Below are positions 1 to 12,586 of a stretch of DNA of 64,000 nt, one piece after another. Source of the stretch: Turritopsis dohrnii (taxonomy: Eukaryota > Cnidaria > Hydrozoa > Anthoathecata > Oceaniidae); assembly GCA_027922465.2 (NCBI GenBank), contig BQMF02000338.1, positions 1-64,000 of the forward strand, given 5' to 3'. The position numbers and the translations under genes are program-made. The notes beneath the pieces are model-generated. The model was not told the DNA's origin, made no database searches, and was given only the letters and a program-made list of their open reading frames with translations. Within the stretch, counting starts at the first letter, position 1. Every line of letters begins with the position of its first letter.

Positions 1-108
1 TCTCAAGGTTTTATTTATTTGTGTGTTCGTGTGTGTGTTGATCCATACCATGTTGAAGAAATTCTCTTTTGATTACCACAATTCTAATGAAACGTTTTTT
101 TTTCATAG

Positions 109-1081
109 CTCCACCGAAACGTCGACGAGAGAGAACGACCTTTACTAAAACACAACTAGACGTGTTAGAAGACTTATTTTCAAAAACAATGTACCCAGAT
201 GTGTTTATGAGAGAAGAAGTAGCCAAAAAAATTAATTTAGCCGAAGCAAGAGTACAGGTAAGATAATCTACTATCCTTGCATAAGTACATTGTTAACATG
301 AAAACAAGAAAATGTAATCGAAGGGGAACTTGGATTGCCCTGATCACAAAACCTCTTAATCAATAAAGCGTCTTCTTGGTTGAATGTAGTCGGGGTTTTT
401 TTTGTTTACGTGGGAATGTTCTCGTTAACCAAAACAAAAATAACAAAGTTTCAGCTGTGAACTATCAGAAGGAAAAGTAAACAAGTTTAAGGATAGCTAA
501 CGAACGAAAATCTGTAAAAGCCTTTCGTTGGAAACTTTTGTTTAAAAAATGTTAAAGGCCTAGACACACTGTACATTCCTTTGCTTTTTCGTAGCATGTA
601 ACCTTTTTTATTCTATGTTTAGGTATGGTTCAAAAATAGAAGAGCAAAATTTCGGCGCTCGAGAGAAAGTCCCGGACGCCATTTCGAACATGCAAAGTTT
701 TTAGGACGAGAGAAGTTATTAACCGATGAACTAGTACGATCGTTTAAAACAGTCGGCGGTGCACCATTCCCACACCCATACCAAAACTCTAGTAATTATC
801 CCTTATGGAAATATCCGGGCACAGAACACAGCCCAACGTATTCCGGTAGTCCAGTACTAGACGATCCATTATATAGACAATCGAACCCGTACGGTTCACC
901 GTCGCCATACGAATATTCGTCGTATTCAAGCCAACGACAACCCTCGTATTTTCCGCCACAATCTTACTATAGCCCGACAGGTGGTAGTCACGATTATCTG
1001 AGTAACTTCGTGCACAACCGAGCACCAGTACAAACACGATATCCAGTCTATCGTTATCGCAAGAACATAAAAACGATCTAA
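109..1081 (+). CDS. otx: Otx-like paired-class (K50) homeobox gene, 3' part
   Basis: Two exons are visible: 109-257, after a polypyrimidine tract and AG at 107-108, and 623-1081, ending in TAA. The joined frame opens with [13 protein letters not shown] and contains a full homeodomain whose third helix reads [14 protein letters not shown]. Lysine at homeodomain position 50 (WFKNRRAK) is the bicoid-type specificity residue of Otx, Gsc and Pitx. The stretch QLDVLEDLF...[11 protein letters not shown] is closest to Otx. The intron falls between homeodomain residues 46 and 47 in phase 0, a site known in many paired-class genes. The tail of about 130 residues is rich in Tyr, Pro and Ser, as expected of a transactivation region, and I see no clear Otx-tail motif. 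Exon 109-257 starts in mid-codon, so at least one coding exon lies upstream of the window. Otx factors act in the nucleus in anterior and sensory patterning. The family call is strong; the exact orthologue is not settled. Confidence 0.9.
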
Positions 1082-1251
1082 CACTTCCCTTTCAATGGAG
1101 TAGCTCAGCAAATTATATGCCTGCTAACATGTGAGATCGCCCTCAAGCAAGACATTGAAATTATTAAAAATCAACTTTAATTGTTATTTTGTCGTGGAGA
1201 CTTTTATAGTGTGGAGGCGATGTGACAAGAGGAACAAACAAATTATCCAAT

Positions 1252-1257
1252 AATAAA
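1252..1257 (+). other. Polyadenylation signal AATAAA of the homeobox gene
   Basis: A canonical hexamer sits 171 bases after the stop codon in an AT-rich 3' UTR. No competing hexamer lies between it and the stop, so it is the likely transcript end signal. Confidence 0.55.
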
Positions 1258-1263
1258 TAGATA

Positions 1264-1319
1264 AAAAGGATAAAAACAAGATTTTACAAAAAAGGATAAA
1301 AACAAGATTTTACAAAAAA
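1264..1319. repeat. Two-copy 26-bp tandem duplication
   Basis: The unit AAGGATAAAAACAAGATTTT plus ACAAAA occurs twice, back to back and essentially identical. This looks like a recent local duplication just after the polyadenylation signal. Confidence 0.8.
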
Positions 1320-4300
1320 ACTCGAAAAGAAAAACAACAACTTTTCGACAGGAGAAGGAGATTTTAATTTTGTGTATAAAATACTTCTCATTTAGTTTTT
1401 CCCGCGACTTTTTTTACTTTTGCATACAAAAACTTTCAGTTCTTTTTTTTAGTTTCCACTGTTTCTTTTAACTTATTCTTACATATTGTTTGTAGATATT
1501 CGCTTCACCAGAGGTTAGAATGTACCTCGGGTTTTAAGAGAATGTACATCGGATTATGAGAACAGAAATACTCTACTTTAGAACCCGTGGTTTTTTTGTT
1601 TACTAACTATCATATTTTTGTTTTGCGTATGTTTGTTTTTTTGTGAATAGACATTGTATTGCCGTATTTGTGAAAAGCAACAGGAATAATTCTCATTTCC
1701 CTTGAAAGAGAAAAATATATCACAGTTACATGGTGGATGAGATTTTATTGATGATTTTCAAAACGGAAAAGTTCTACGTATACAATTTGAGGTGTAATAA
1801 TGAATAAACCGCCATCTTTGATATTTGCGTAATAACAGGAATGCCTTATTAACCAATAGCAAAGCTCTAGGCGTGACGCTATTGCCTATTGCATGGTCGT
1901 CATAGTTACAATCAGGTGTTATCGCGACGTTGTGATTGTAGCTTAATTTTATTTTGAAAATAAAATGTCTATTAACAATTTGGACAAAAAATACGTAGCC
2001 AAAAATACATCGCTATTTACTTAAGACGAAACCCACAATACACAATTCGAAAGTTCTTGTTTTTATAGTATTTGTGATTTAGTTATTTTCTTAGAGACTT
2101 CTTGCAAATTTAGGCTCCCGAACGTAGATGATATACGGTTCATTTATAGCATAAAGGTTTTCCTTGCTTGATTCATATCTAAAAGACTAATGGCTTTTAT
2201 TTTTGAAAATCTTCGTGTTGATGCACAGATGTACGAACGTGGCTACCAAAAGCATATCTTACGAACTTCAGTGTAAGACGCCTTTGTAGAAATTATCCAA
2301 TCCAACCTCTGCTGTTTTATTACACTTGAAGTTGTTATGGGATAATTTATGATAATTTTTATTGTCATATCACATCAAAATGAGGCGGGGTAGGATAGTT
2401 TGGTATTACATCGACGTTTGAAAAAATCTCCAGGTGAGATCTGAAAGTATCGTTTTAAACACCGTGTTACGGCATAGTCAACAAATACGGTCTCCCTTTT
2501 AAGACCTCAATGGCTAAGAGAATGGGAGGGTAAATGAATATAACTAAATAACACAAGTTATAAAATCAGCAAATTATCAAGATGAATAAAGCAAGGCAAA
2601 ACTGGATAACTGTGCAACAACATAATGTTTATACGGAAAAGTTTAAACTTTGAGTGCTGTATTAACACGAGTTCGTTATCATTCTTGCGTCTTAACAAGT
2701 TTTTTTTAGGTCGACATGAGGGTAAGATGAACAGTAAATGACTGCATTCACAACGTTAATTAGTCATTCAATATGACTGAGTGTGTGGAGTTTATGTTTT
2801 ACAATGCAGCTAATAATGGAACCATAGTAGCGACGTCGAATATCAAAAAGAAAAATATGTGAGCTTGATGCAGATTAATTAATTCTTTCACAAATGGAAT
2901 TAGAATGTTTTTTTATAAAAATATGAAGAGGGTTATGAATGGATAATTTGTATTCTTTTATAGTACCTTTTCATACAACTCTGCTGCAGTTTGGCGACGA
3001 GCACACAGCACACACACAATGAAACATGCCAGCGCAGTATTTAATCCATTTTTGATTTTTTTTTATGTAAATTATAATTAAACTAGTAGGTACTATTGTC
3101 AATGAAGTCTATGTGTGCCAAATTTCAATTGAAATCAAAAGGACAACACATTGGGCAGTAGGTCTTTTATAGCAATAGAATATCATATATGACTATAACA
3201 CGTTCGTCATCGTCATCTCTGCAAGACACACGAACGAATAACCGTCATGACATTTCACTACAAAATACCCTTTTGTACAATGCTTTCGATAAAGAATGCG
3301 TCATTCCATAGCCAATCCTACTTTTGCTGATGATTTGGGCTTGTTTACATGAAAATTTTATTATATTAAAAAATGCTTTCTTAGCAGTGTTGTGATTCTC
3401 GTTATGACGTCAGAGCAGTTGTTTCTTACTTCAATAACCATTGCGGAACTATGCATGTTAGAAAATAATGAGTCATCGTTACCTTTTCCACGAAAACGAG
3501 GCGAAACCTGCTACAAAAATTGAGTCAAATGACGTAATCGTTTTACGGAAATCAATATGTAGCTTTCAAAATCAAGAAAGAATGATAGCTATTGAAATTC
3601 GGACCCTCTCTCGAATCCTTTTCGTCAGCACTTGATTTTTGTGAGGAATGACTTATGTTTTTAAGTAATCAGCTTTCAAATATTTTATGTTTTGATAGAC
3701 TGGCAGCTTTTGTATTCTTCTTCTTGTTCTTCTCCTTCTTCAACTGATTTACGAACTGTAAAGTTATTCACAAACTATTGTTCTTTCAAATTGTGTTGAT
3801 TGTGAGGAAATTCAAGTCTGCGTTGCTTAATAATCTTTACATAGGCCCATAAAAACTATCAGCTAGTCACAAAAGTGAGCAGTCAATGTTTCCTTACAAC
3901 TAACTTCAACTCAAACCCATCCTCGAGCATTACAATGAACGCTAGCTCCCATTTACTAAGCAAGAGCATATTGTTTCCCAGTTCCCCCAATATTGTAAAT
4001 GTTTACTTTCATTACGTGAAAAACTACTTTTCAAAATAAACACTCGCGTGTGGAATGTTACGAACAAGTGTCAATCATAATGGCACCTTTTTGTATTGAT
4101 ACATATTGTCAAAACATGATAAACAAGTCGCAACAGAATCTTATCTAGCGGAAGATAATTTCAACAAGAACTCGTTGTTCTACAATAGAATCGCGAGATC
4201 GGAATTAGCAGAAGAAAATAAAATGGAGTTCTTTTAGAAATTGAAAATGAATTTGATCAACCTAAAGGAAAGTAAATTCCGAAAAAGTTCCATCCGAATA

Positions 4301-5096
4301 AAAAATGGGCGCCCATCTGTTTCCTTATGTGTTCACTTCACTGTTTATCACGTCCAGTCTCCACAAAATAGATTTGTTATCTTGCATTGTGAGAACTTAT
4401 TACATCGTTACAGTAGCATTAGAATTTTCTATAGAATGTCCAATTCATAAGAACGAAATACAATTTATATATATTTTTTTTTGTTTTTGTTTTCTGTAAC
4501 ACTGAGAATACTTTTTCCAATTGGTAAATTGTGGAAATGAATTTATTGTGATAAATTATTGCAAAAAATAGAAGAAAAAAAGTCGTGGAAATAGCATTTG
4601 GATAATTCATGAAGTCAAAACATTCTGAGCAGCTGTATTTCTTTTTCATCATTTTTTTTTATCAGGTTATTGTCTTGTTGCGTGTCGTCATAAGGACATA
4701 GACAATAACTCTCTTTGAGAAGAATATCCAAGCGGCTGTGTCTAACTAAATCTCATCATCCGTTCTGATTGTACAAATAGTAGAAATTTTCATTTTCAAT
4801 TCGACTTATTGACTTCTTCTTCATCCAAATGTTTCCTGATGTTTTGGCGCCGTAAAAATATTTTGATAGGAGAAAGCTCTTCTACTTTTTGATCATTCAA
4901 AAATATATATATTATAGAAACACAAGTGTAGCTATATGGAAAGTCAGTTTTGTATGTATGTCATATGCAACTTAAATTATCTGTTGGTAACGTCTATTCT
5001 AGTCCAATTTCATCAATTCATGGATGCTGACAATTACACCATTATAAATTGTTTCCAACGAAATCACAATCCTCCTGGTTATTCTTTGGAGGAATA
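1320..5096. other. Intergenic, no gene recognised
   Basis: All frames are short and show no recognisable domains. Bases about 2449-2640 look like a strongly diverged relative of the MITE at 5097-5329: they share TTTAAACACCGTGTTA near one end and a GGCAAAACTGGATAACTG-type segment near the other, in the same order. No tRNA-like or satellite structure was found. Confidence 0.4.
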
Positions 5097-5329
5097 GACC
5101 TTTCCCGAATTTCTGTTTAAACACCGTGTTATAACCTAGCTTCTAAGTTTCGCCTCTTTTTCAAACTTTAAATTACTTCTAATTATTCCACTGGGGAACT
5201 GAAAGAACGAGTAACTATTACTTACTGAAAACATTATGAAATTAAAAAAACAATAAAATATATAGAAACGAGGCTAAACTTGATAACTGAGCATTAACTC
5301 GACATTTAAACAGAAATTCGGGAAAGGTG
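5097..5329. mobile_element. MITE, Tc1/mariner-type, copy 1
   Basis: The 233-bp element has terminal inverted repeats of about 25 bp (ACCTTTCCCGAATTTCTGTT at one end, its complement at the other). It is flanked by TA at 5095-5096 and 5330-5331, the target duplication of the Tc1/mariner superfamily. It has no coding capacity. A second copy in the opposite orientation lies at 15149-15370. Confidence 0.85.
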
Positions 5330-5331
5330 TA

Positions 5332-7331
5332 TTGAAGAACGATAATGTTGCATTGGAGAGCCAAATAAAAAAATAATCGTTTATATCAAAGTGAAGTTCA
5401 CGGTAAATTTAAGGAATAATGGCGCACTATAACGTTTCTAGACCAAATAAACATTTCCCCCTATCTTTTAAAATGATCAATGTCATATTATCAAGAAACT
5501 ATTTTTATCTTTTTAGAAGGCTTCTAATTAAGAACTGCTCTCTGATGCCATGTTGACTTAAATCAAAATTCCCCTCTGTTTCATCGTTGTTACAACTCAA
5601 GAAACGGGTTAGTGGGATTTCATGAAAACAATCAAGCTCTCTGGTAACAATTAAGCGGAGGTAACATTCTCGTTGTAAAGAATAGATAGAAGATTAGATA
5701 GTTCACAAAATCATCAGTAAAATCGATTTGCAGAGAATCAACAATAACAACAATAACAACAACACAACACAAATTCAATAAAACTTCAACTAAAAAGGAA
5801 CAAAATAATAGCAGATACAACAAAAGACTTGAATGGCTAATTAATTTGTACTAATTAAAGAATTAAAAAACTACACAGCTTAATGACTTTCCTTGGTACG
5901 TGATAAAACCCCCCATTGGTGTGGGATTACTCGATGTCGAAACTCTTTCATAGTACTTGTCAATAATATCTTTATGTGAAATAAAAAGGTTTTTTTCCTG
6001 CTAATAAATGACAGCGGATATTTAGTTCGTGTTGACATACACATCCCCACTGAGGAGATAAAAATCAGTCTATTTTGGCAGAGATTTGAGATGTTAATTA
6101 ATCCTTTTCTGAGACATTTCGCATTTGACATTTGATCTTATTCTGCAGTTTTAATCCAATTTAGAAAGTATTGACTTTGAAATATTTGAAGAATTCTGGA
6201 TGAAGCAAACGGCAGTTGCGCTATTGAGATTAAAGAGATTTTAGCTTGAGATAAATGCTAATTAAAACGTATGATGAGAATCATTTTGTTTACTTAAAAT
6301 GTCTTTATTTTGACAGTCAATGAGAACATAGGTTTGCAATTATGAGGTGTTAACGATTTTTTATGAAATTTCATATCCTTTTTATTCGTGTCAATAAAAT
6401 TTGTTTCATTCCGTATTCTTTTGGGTTTTTTCCCTGAGTGCCGGTCGTATAATATTTAAAATCTTTTTCTTTTCTGAATCCCTACCTACAAGCATGCTAT
6501 TAACAAAGCCAAAATAAACTTTAAACAGCAGAAAATAAATTGTCATCATTACAAATTATTCTCAAGACAAGAAGATGCTTAAGGCGTTTCATCAAGGACA
6601 TTTTCTTAAATACAAGAACGAAATTATACATCGATATGAGGCTTACGTCGCAAAACTGATGACTGACGTTGCCATGACACTTGTCAGCAAAATTATCAAC
6701 GAATTAATTTCAAATCAGATTCGAAGTAAATATTGTCAATTAGAAAAAAAGTCAATACCAATCGAAAAAACCCAGCTGTTTTATTGCCCGTGAAATGGTG
6801 AAATCCTCGAGTGTTAATCCAAGGAAATTAATGAAATTTGATGTTCTCTTCAGAATTACATCGTAAATATCCATGTAAATAAAACGTTCGTTTGTTTATC
6901 TTAAAGAAACAACAAACTAACAAAACATGATAGCTAATTACGCTTCGGTGATAGCGCTATTTCTGTACTTATGATAGCTATCTGTCTGTATAACTCCGGT
7001 TTCATTTTTTTTTTCAATAAAAACAATTACTTCTCGTTACTTTGTTTACACTGAGGAAAACCCTTGGCGTTTTATAATTTGTTGTGATTTGTCATTAAGG
7101 AGGTATTCTTTCGGAGATGATATTCTTCTTATCATATCATCGAAGACTCTCTGTAATTAAGTACAGTCACGATACGCTTGTTGTTTAAATGGTCTTCGAG
7201 ATAATTGACGACCATTGGTGCCAGATCAAACGTTACTTGGGATGATCCGCCGTCTGTTGTCATGTCTTACCCATTACGCAACAAAAAACAGGCTGGTAGC
7301 TTTGAAAAACACGGATCACAGGCTTGTTTAC
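5332..7331. other. Intergenic, no gene recognised
   Basis: Only short AT-rich frames are present. The longest on the + strand (6575-6793, 72 codons) has no recognisable motif and no splice context. I see no repeats with clear termini. Confidence 0.4.
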
Positions 7332-7334
7332 TAA

Positions 7335-8350
7335 AGCTTGGTTTCCATTGTGAAATAGGTGAAATAAGGTGAAATAATTTTTGAGAATAATTTCTTATTT
7401 CATGTTATTTCACAGTGGAAACATATTCAACTCTTCTTATTTCAAGTTCACCAACGTCTTATTTCATGAAATAACGTGAACTAAATATAAAAAATTTTTG
7501 ATTTCAAGTTCACGTTATTTCATGAAATAAGAGTACATCAAAGGATAGCGTCATGCATATGTGAGTTGAAGAGGCTTCGATGAAAACTGTCAGTGTGTGT
7601 GTCGTAAAAAAAGTTGATATGGCAAGCATTTCTTTACGTGAAGAAGAAACTTTAGCAGAAAAAATAAAACCCTGTCTTATATGAGAAACAGTGCAAAGGA
7701 TATAAAGAGAAGGATGTAGTTAACAATGCGTGGTCTGCAGTAATTGTAAATTCTCCAAGTAGATAGTATGGTAAGGTTTGTTCATGACTTTCAGCTAATT
7801 TTCTATTAACTGGGACATGTAGGAAATCATCTTAAAACATTTTGCCCTTTCTGAATTTGCCAGAACACCACTGTCGTTGTTGGAACCGTCAAAAAGCGTG
7901 AAGCAGCAGTTCGCGACGCAAACAGCTATTAGAAAACACTAAGGAACTTTTTATAAGTTTAATAAAGTGTTCTGTTTAGTTTTCACTCTGTGTTTTCTAT
8001 CAATGTATCCAATGGCATTACCTGAAGAAATATTCCCTGTCTTCATTTACGAAGTTCCTTGATAAGACGGTGATATTCACCAAGTTCCTCCCTTTTTTGG
8101 AATATATTTCTTATCCAAAATCACAGTGAACTTTTTTCTGTTTTCTTCTTCGGTTTCTTCTTAGCAACAACATTAAGAAGACATCTTCTGGGATACTTTC
8201 CATATTATTAATGAGTTTCTTGAAACAACATGAAATAATAGTGAGTGCAGTGGAAACCTATGCATAATTAATTTTCTGTCATGAAATAAGAAATTATTCT
8301 CAAAAATTATTTCACCTTATTTCACCTTATTTCACAATGGAAACCAAGCT
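7335..8350. mobile_element. PIF/Harbinger-like DNA transposon, degenerate
   Basis: Inverted termini AGCTTGGTTTCCATTGTGAA and complement bound a 1,016-bp element. It is flanked by TAA at 7332-7334 and 8351-8353, the 3-bp TWA-type duplication typical of PIF/Harbinger. GTGAAATAAGGTGAAATAAT-type subterminal repeats extend the arms. The interior holds a broken MADF-type reading frame (separate entry), the accessory DNA-binding protein of many Harbinger elements. No transposase is visible. Confidence 0.8.
7619..7766 (+). pseudogene. MADF (Myb/SANT-like) domain relic inside the Harbinger-like element
   Basis: From an ATG the frame reads EEETLAEKIKPCL, then shifts by one frame and continues LYEKQCKGYKEKD and NNAWSAVIVNSPS before TAG. 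The pattern of acidic lead, CLY-K..KGYK.KD.V.NAW matches the first half of a MADF domain, a DNA-binding module. PIF/Harbinger elements usually encode such a protein beside the transposase, which fits the TAA-flanked host element. The frameshift and early stop make it non-functional. The match is by eye and covers only about 40 residues. Confidence 0.6.
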
Positions 8351-8353
8351 TAA

Positions 8354-8790
8354 TCGCTCAAAGAAACTTTCTAGAAGTCACCTAATCTCTATTGGAGAAA
8401 AATAAGTGAAATATCCTAAATACTTCTGCAAAAATTTTGATCATTTTGAGTTTTATTGATTGCAAAATGCTTTTTGTTATTTGTAATATAACTTTGTTCA
8501 AGTTGCTCAATCTTTTTCTCTCAACTATTGTGTGTTTAAGATAAAGCTCCAAAAATGGATGCCTCTTCCATCAAAGGTAAATGAATATTAAAAGTATTTA
8601 ATAATCATTGTTTTTATGTCACATTTGTGACTCTTCTTCACACTTCACAGTCACTCTTGAAACTCAGATTGTTTGATAGCAGACGCTGCACTGGTCCTTC
8701 TGTTGATTCCACCCCTTGCCAAAACTTTCGCTTCGTTAAGACCAGCTAATTTTCAAACGGCTTTAAGAGTAAAACAATAAGGCAACAATA
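8354..8790. other. Intergenic, no gene recognised
   Basis: Short AT-rich spacer between two mobile elements, with no recognisable coding frame or repeat. Confidence 0.4.
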
Positions 8791-8792
8791 TA

Positions 8793-10880
8793 CCGGGTGG
8801 GCCATAATAAACGCATCCAAATTTGGATTTGTTTTAATCAGATATTGGATAGATAAATAATAAATCTTTTAGAGGTAGATTCTACAAGGTAATGGGGAGA
8901 AATAGGCAAATTTTTCCTGCTAAAACCTCAGGAACAGCAATTACAATCGACCACAACATATCTTGATATCCTACAGAGTTACAACCTTACTCAACACATC
9001 ACTGAACCGACAAGAGAGGGGAAATCACTTATTGATCATGTCATGACAAACTTTCCATCAAAAGTATCTCAGCATGGTGTCCTCCCCGCTGACACAATAA
9101 GCGACCATGATGCACCGTTTGTTACAGCCAACATACGGAAAGAGCGACACGAACAAACAACAAAGATTCAAATATATACGCAGTGCAAGAAAAAATAAAA
9201 TTCAATCCGGAAGCGCTCAGAGATTATTACACCGCCCTTGCCGAATCAATATCCACCGTAAAAGAAGTACCAATAGATCATCTGAATACTCCCGACCAAA
9301 ACAACGCTTTCAAAATCAATCCTGTTACTACTAAGGATATAGAAAGAGAGCTTCAACAACTCCGTAATGACTGCTCCACTGGACACGATAATATACCAGT
9401 CAAGTTTCTTAAACCCGTTAAAGATTCCCTGGCATCACCAATCACTAACATCATCAACTACTGCATCGCCAAGTCAGTATTCCCATCCAATTGGAAAATC
9501 AGTCGAGTGTGTCCAATTCCAAAGGTAGAACATTCTCAAGCACCACAAGACTTCCGGCAGATATCGAAAATCTACAAGGACACGCAGTCAGGTTTCCGAA
9601 AGGGACATCTACAACGTCACTGTTACTAAGAATGAAAGACGATATTACGAAGTCGATGAAAAGAAGCGAAATCACCTTAGCTGTCCTCGCAGACTACTCA
9701 AAAGCTTTTGACACCGTACACCATCAGCTGTTATTGGTCAAACTTAAAGAACACAGCTTTGTCAACTCTGCGATTAAGCTGATAGAAAGTTATCTGTCTG
9801 GACGTAAGCAATTTGTTCAAATTGATGATATTAAGTCTACCACCAAGGATATCAACTACCACAGGGAAGCATTCTTTGTCCGATGTTATTTAACCTTTAC
9901 GTAACCAGTATGTCCAACCACGTCCGTAGTACGTGCCTTCAATATGCAGATGATACCAACATCTATCAGCACTGCAAGCATAAGAACATCAGAGATTGCG
10001 CACAAAGTCTCGAAGACGACTTGAACTCCCTTGCAAGCTGGTCAACAGAGAACAACCTTATCTTCAACCAACTCAAAACAAAATCTATGTTATTCGCCAC
10101 GCCTGCCATGTTCAAAGCGCACAACCTCGGTGATCCGAACACATATACCATTAATCACCTTGACCAGACAATAGAACGAGAGAAGACAACGAAAATACTT
10201 GGAGTCATCTTTGATGAAAAACTTCAATGGAAAGATCATATAAATAAGCTGTTGTCTTGCGGTTATTCGACGCTGAGAATGATAAAAAAAGTCTGAGGAA
10301 AAGTTTAGCTGAAATATTGATCTTCGCTAAACTTGACTACTGCAACATCCTATTCATGGAATCGCCCGAAGATTTGAAGAAACGGATGCAAAAACTTCAG
10401 AATGCAGCAACAAGTTATGTCACCAACCACTATATTAGAACTTCTAACACCGTCAACCTAAACTGGCTTCCGATCAAAGAAAGAATGAAGTTCTCAGCAG
10501 CAAAGATAGCATACAAATCCATCTACGATGAGTACTGGCCTGAACATCTGAAGAATCGATTTCGTGAACCAAATGAACGTCTACGAAATGCAGGAAATTT
10601 TAAACTGCCGACGTCAAATATCAAGAACTCATTTCTAGACGTAACTAGCAAAGTATTCAACGATTTACCATTGAGCATACGCAATGAAAGTAATTTTACA
10701 AACTTAAGAAGAGCTAATGTAATATTTGGAACTTGAGTTTTTATAAAACTCACTTAATTTTTGGTTTAAATAATGTCAAATAGCTTGTTCTAAAACCCAT
10801 GGAAATATGATACATAAAATGTGAATCGTCATAAAGAAATATGCGATTGAATTTTGGATGCGTTTTTCTGGGCCACCCTG
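8793..10880. mobile_element. Mariner-type TIR pair enclosing a non-LTR retrotransposon
   Basis: The left end CCGGGTGGGCCATAATAAAC and the complement of the right end CAGGGTGGCCCAGAAAAACG continue together into GCATCCAAA, giving about 28-bp imperfect inverted repeats. TA flanks both ends (8791-8792 and 10881-10882). Nearly the whole interior is a sense-strand non-LTR retrotransposon fragment. The simplest reading is a small mariner-type element that later received the retrotransposon. Confidence 0.7.
8908..10736 (+). pseudogene. 5'-truncated non-LTR retrotransposon (CR1/L2-type) endonuclease-RT relic
   Basis: The frames, read in order, give the end of an APE-type endonuclease (TREGKSLIDHVMTNF, SDHDAPFV) and the RT fingers (NDCSTGHDNIPVKFLKP, NWKISRVCPIPK). 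Next come QSGFRKGH and LADYSKAFDTVHH (RT block A, catalytic Asp), then LQYADDT (block C, catalytic Asp pair). The C-terminal part follows (TKILGVIFDEKLQWKDHI, LNWLPIKERMKF). At least three frameshifts occur, near 9590, 9880 and 10290. A deletion removes the segment between FRQIS and KIYKDTQ, normally the RPI...K.FE block. The 5' end is lost within the endonuclease, as usual for target-primed truncation. CR1/L2-type is an estimate from motif style. Confidence 0.88.
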
Positions 10881-10882
10881 TA

Positions 10883-11249
10883 TGATGTCGCTTTGTCGAT
10901 TTCCGTCTGATGTTCCATCATCTGTTGCATTTTGTGCGTTCAAATTTCTGGAGGAGGACCTAATTTTCATTTCACGGACCTTAAGGAATAAGGGCCAATA
11001 GACGAACAAATGATTACTGTAAACTTTGGATTGCTACTGAGGTTCATACGTCACTTCATCGACTTACACAGAATCGAAAACAAACGGTATTACATATTGT
11101 CACAAATTGTCAGGAGAATCGGCTCAAATTTTCTATAATCGATTTGTGTTTGACACACTCCAAAATATATGAAGCCACACATTTCTTTAAAATTCGCAAT
11201 ACCGAACCATAACAAAACTTTCACAGACAGCAGTCAGTCAAGAGTGATT
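10883..11249. other. Spacer, no gene recognised
   Basis: No coding or repeat signal was recognised in this stretch. Confidence 0.35.
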
Positions 11250-11699
11250 TACCGTATTTCCTCTAATAAACGCCGCGGCGTTTATTACAAATTCAAGGTT
11301 TTGAATACGGCGTTTAATAGAGGGAGGCGTTCATTAGAGGGCGGCGTTTATTACAAAACGAAAAATTGGACAGAAGCAAACTTAAACAACAATGTTTTTT
11401 TTATCCTAAAAAACGTTACAAAAGCTTGTGGGAAAATGTTTTACACAAAAGATGTATTCACGAAAATGTCAAAGAAGAGCAATATCACTGTCGCCGTTTT
11501 CTAGTATAAGATGAAAACTTTTTTGTAATTCTTGTTTAGCCTGTTTTCTAATAAACGCCGCTTTTCAAGATGCGGCGTTTAATAGAGGGAGGCGTTTATT
11601 AGAGGGAAGCGTTTACTATAAACGTTCGGATATAAATGCGGCGTTTAATAGAGGGCGGCGTTTATCAGAGAGCAGCGTTTATTAGAGGAAATACCGTAA
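11250..11699. mobile_element. Non-autonomous DNA element built of GGCGTTTATTAGAGG subterminal repeats
   Basis: Ends are inverted: CGTATTTCCTCTAATAAACG on the left and CGTTTATTAGAGGAAATACG-like on the right. Inside, the motif GGCGTTTA(T/A)TAGAGGG recurs about ten times in both orientations, often as back-to-back GCCGC/GCGGC palindromes. The middle (about 11350-11530) is unrelated AT-rich sequence. The dense subterminal motif resembles transposase-binding repeats. No target duplication could be fixed, so the superfamily is open. Confidence 0.65.
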
Positions 11700-12586
11700 T
11701 CAGGTTTTATTAATGAAAAAAATCAACTTAAGGGCCGAGTGATATCACACTGTGGTTGGCGTGACGCGGCTGGCATGAAGTGTGAAACTTCAACATCCCG
11801 AATGATAATGAATTTTCGTGATGATGATTTAGTGTTTCAAAGCCTCGGCGATGAAGTATTCAAACGTTGTTACCCACTTACTTAGTGTTTCGGTCAAACT
11901 GAGCATTTACGGATAACATTTACTTTACCCCCGTCTTTCCATGTCTTTGGCAAATCAATTGACCAAGTTGGTTCAAGAAAATTGACAAGCCCATGTGTTC
12001 GACATCTCTTCCCGCTGTCATTAAAAACGTTTTTATTTCTGCCGTAGTATATTGGAGCGCATGGTTTTCTTTGATGCTGTTCTTAAAATGTTCTTTCCGT
12101 GAAAAGGAGATCGATTAGTAGGCACTTTTCCACTTATTTGTTCGATTTTGGGCTAGTGGTGTGGTGTGGTGTGTAATGACTGCGTTTAGTTGAAACTGGA
12201 ATTCCCAAATAGCCGACGGAGTTGGTCTACTTATCTGTTACAAAAGTATATAGCATTTTGTATATCCGACACGATAACTGTTAGTTTCAATATGTTTTGA
12301 CTATGTTTTGAAATCATGTTTTGAAATTTTGCGAAGTCTATTCTAGTATACTTTCGAAGAACGTTTGCTTGATATTGTATCGTAAACGTGCTGTTTTTTA
12401 TATAGCCCTAAGTATCGATTTGTCCGTCCGACATAAAATAAGCATTTTTGTAACAGACCCTAATGCGAATTTCCCTGAGAGGATGGAATTCTATTGACTT
12501 TTCCGTTCTACCAATCTTTTATTTAACACTATGGATATCATACTTATCTATGCATCCACATTACACAAGCAATGCTTCCAGATTTG
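11700..12586. other. Intergenic, no gene recognised
   Basis: Short frames only, with no motif and no inverted repeat of note. Confidence 0.35.

Noticed and set aside
6575..6793. 72-codon + strand open frame
   Set aside because: No motif, no splice or start context, and composition like surrounding intergenic DNA.
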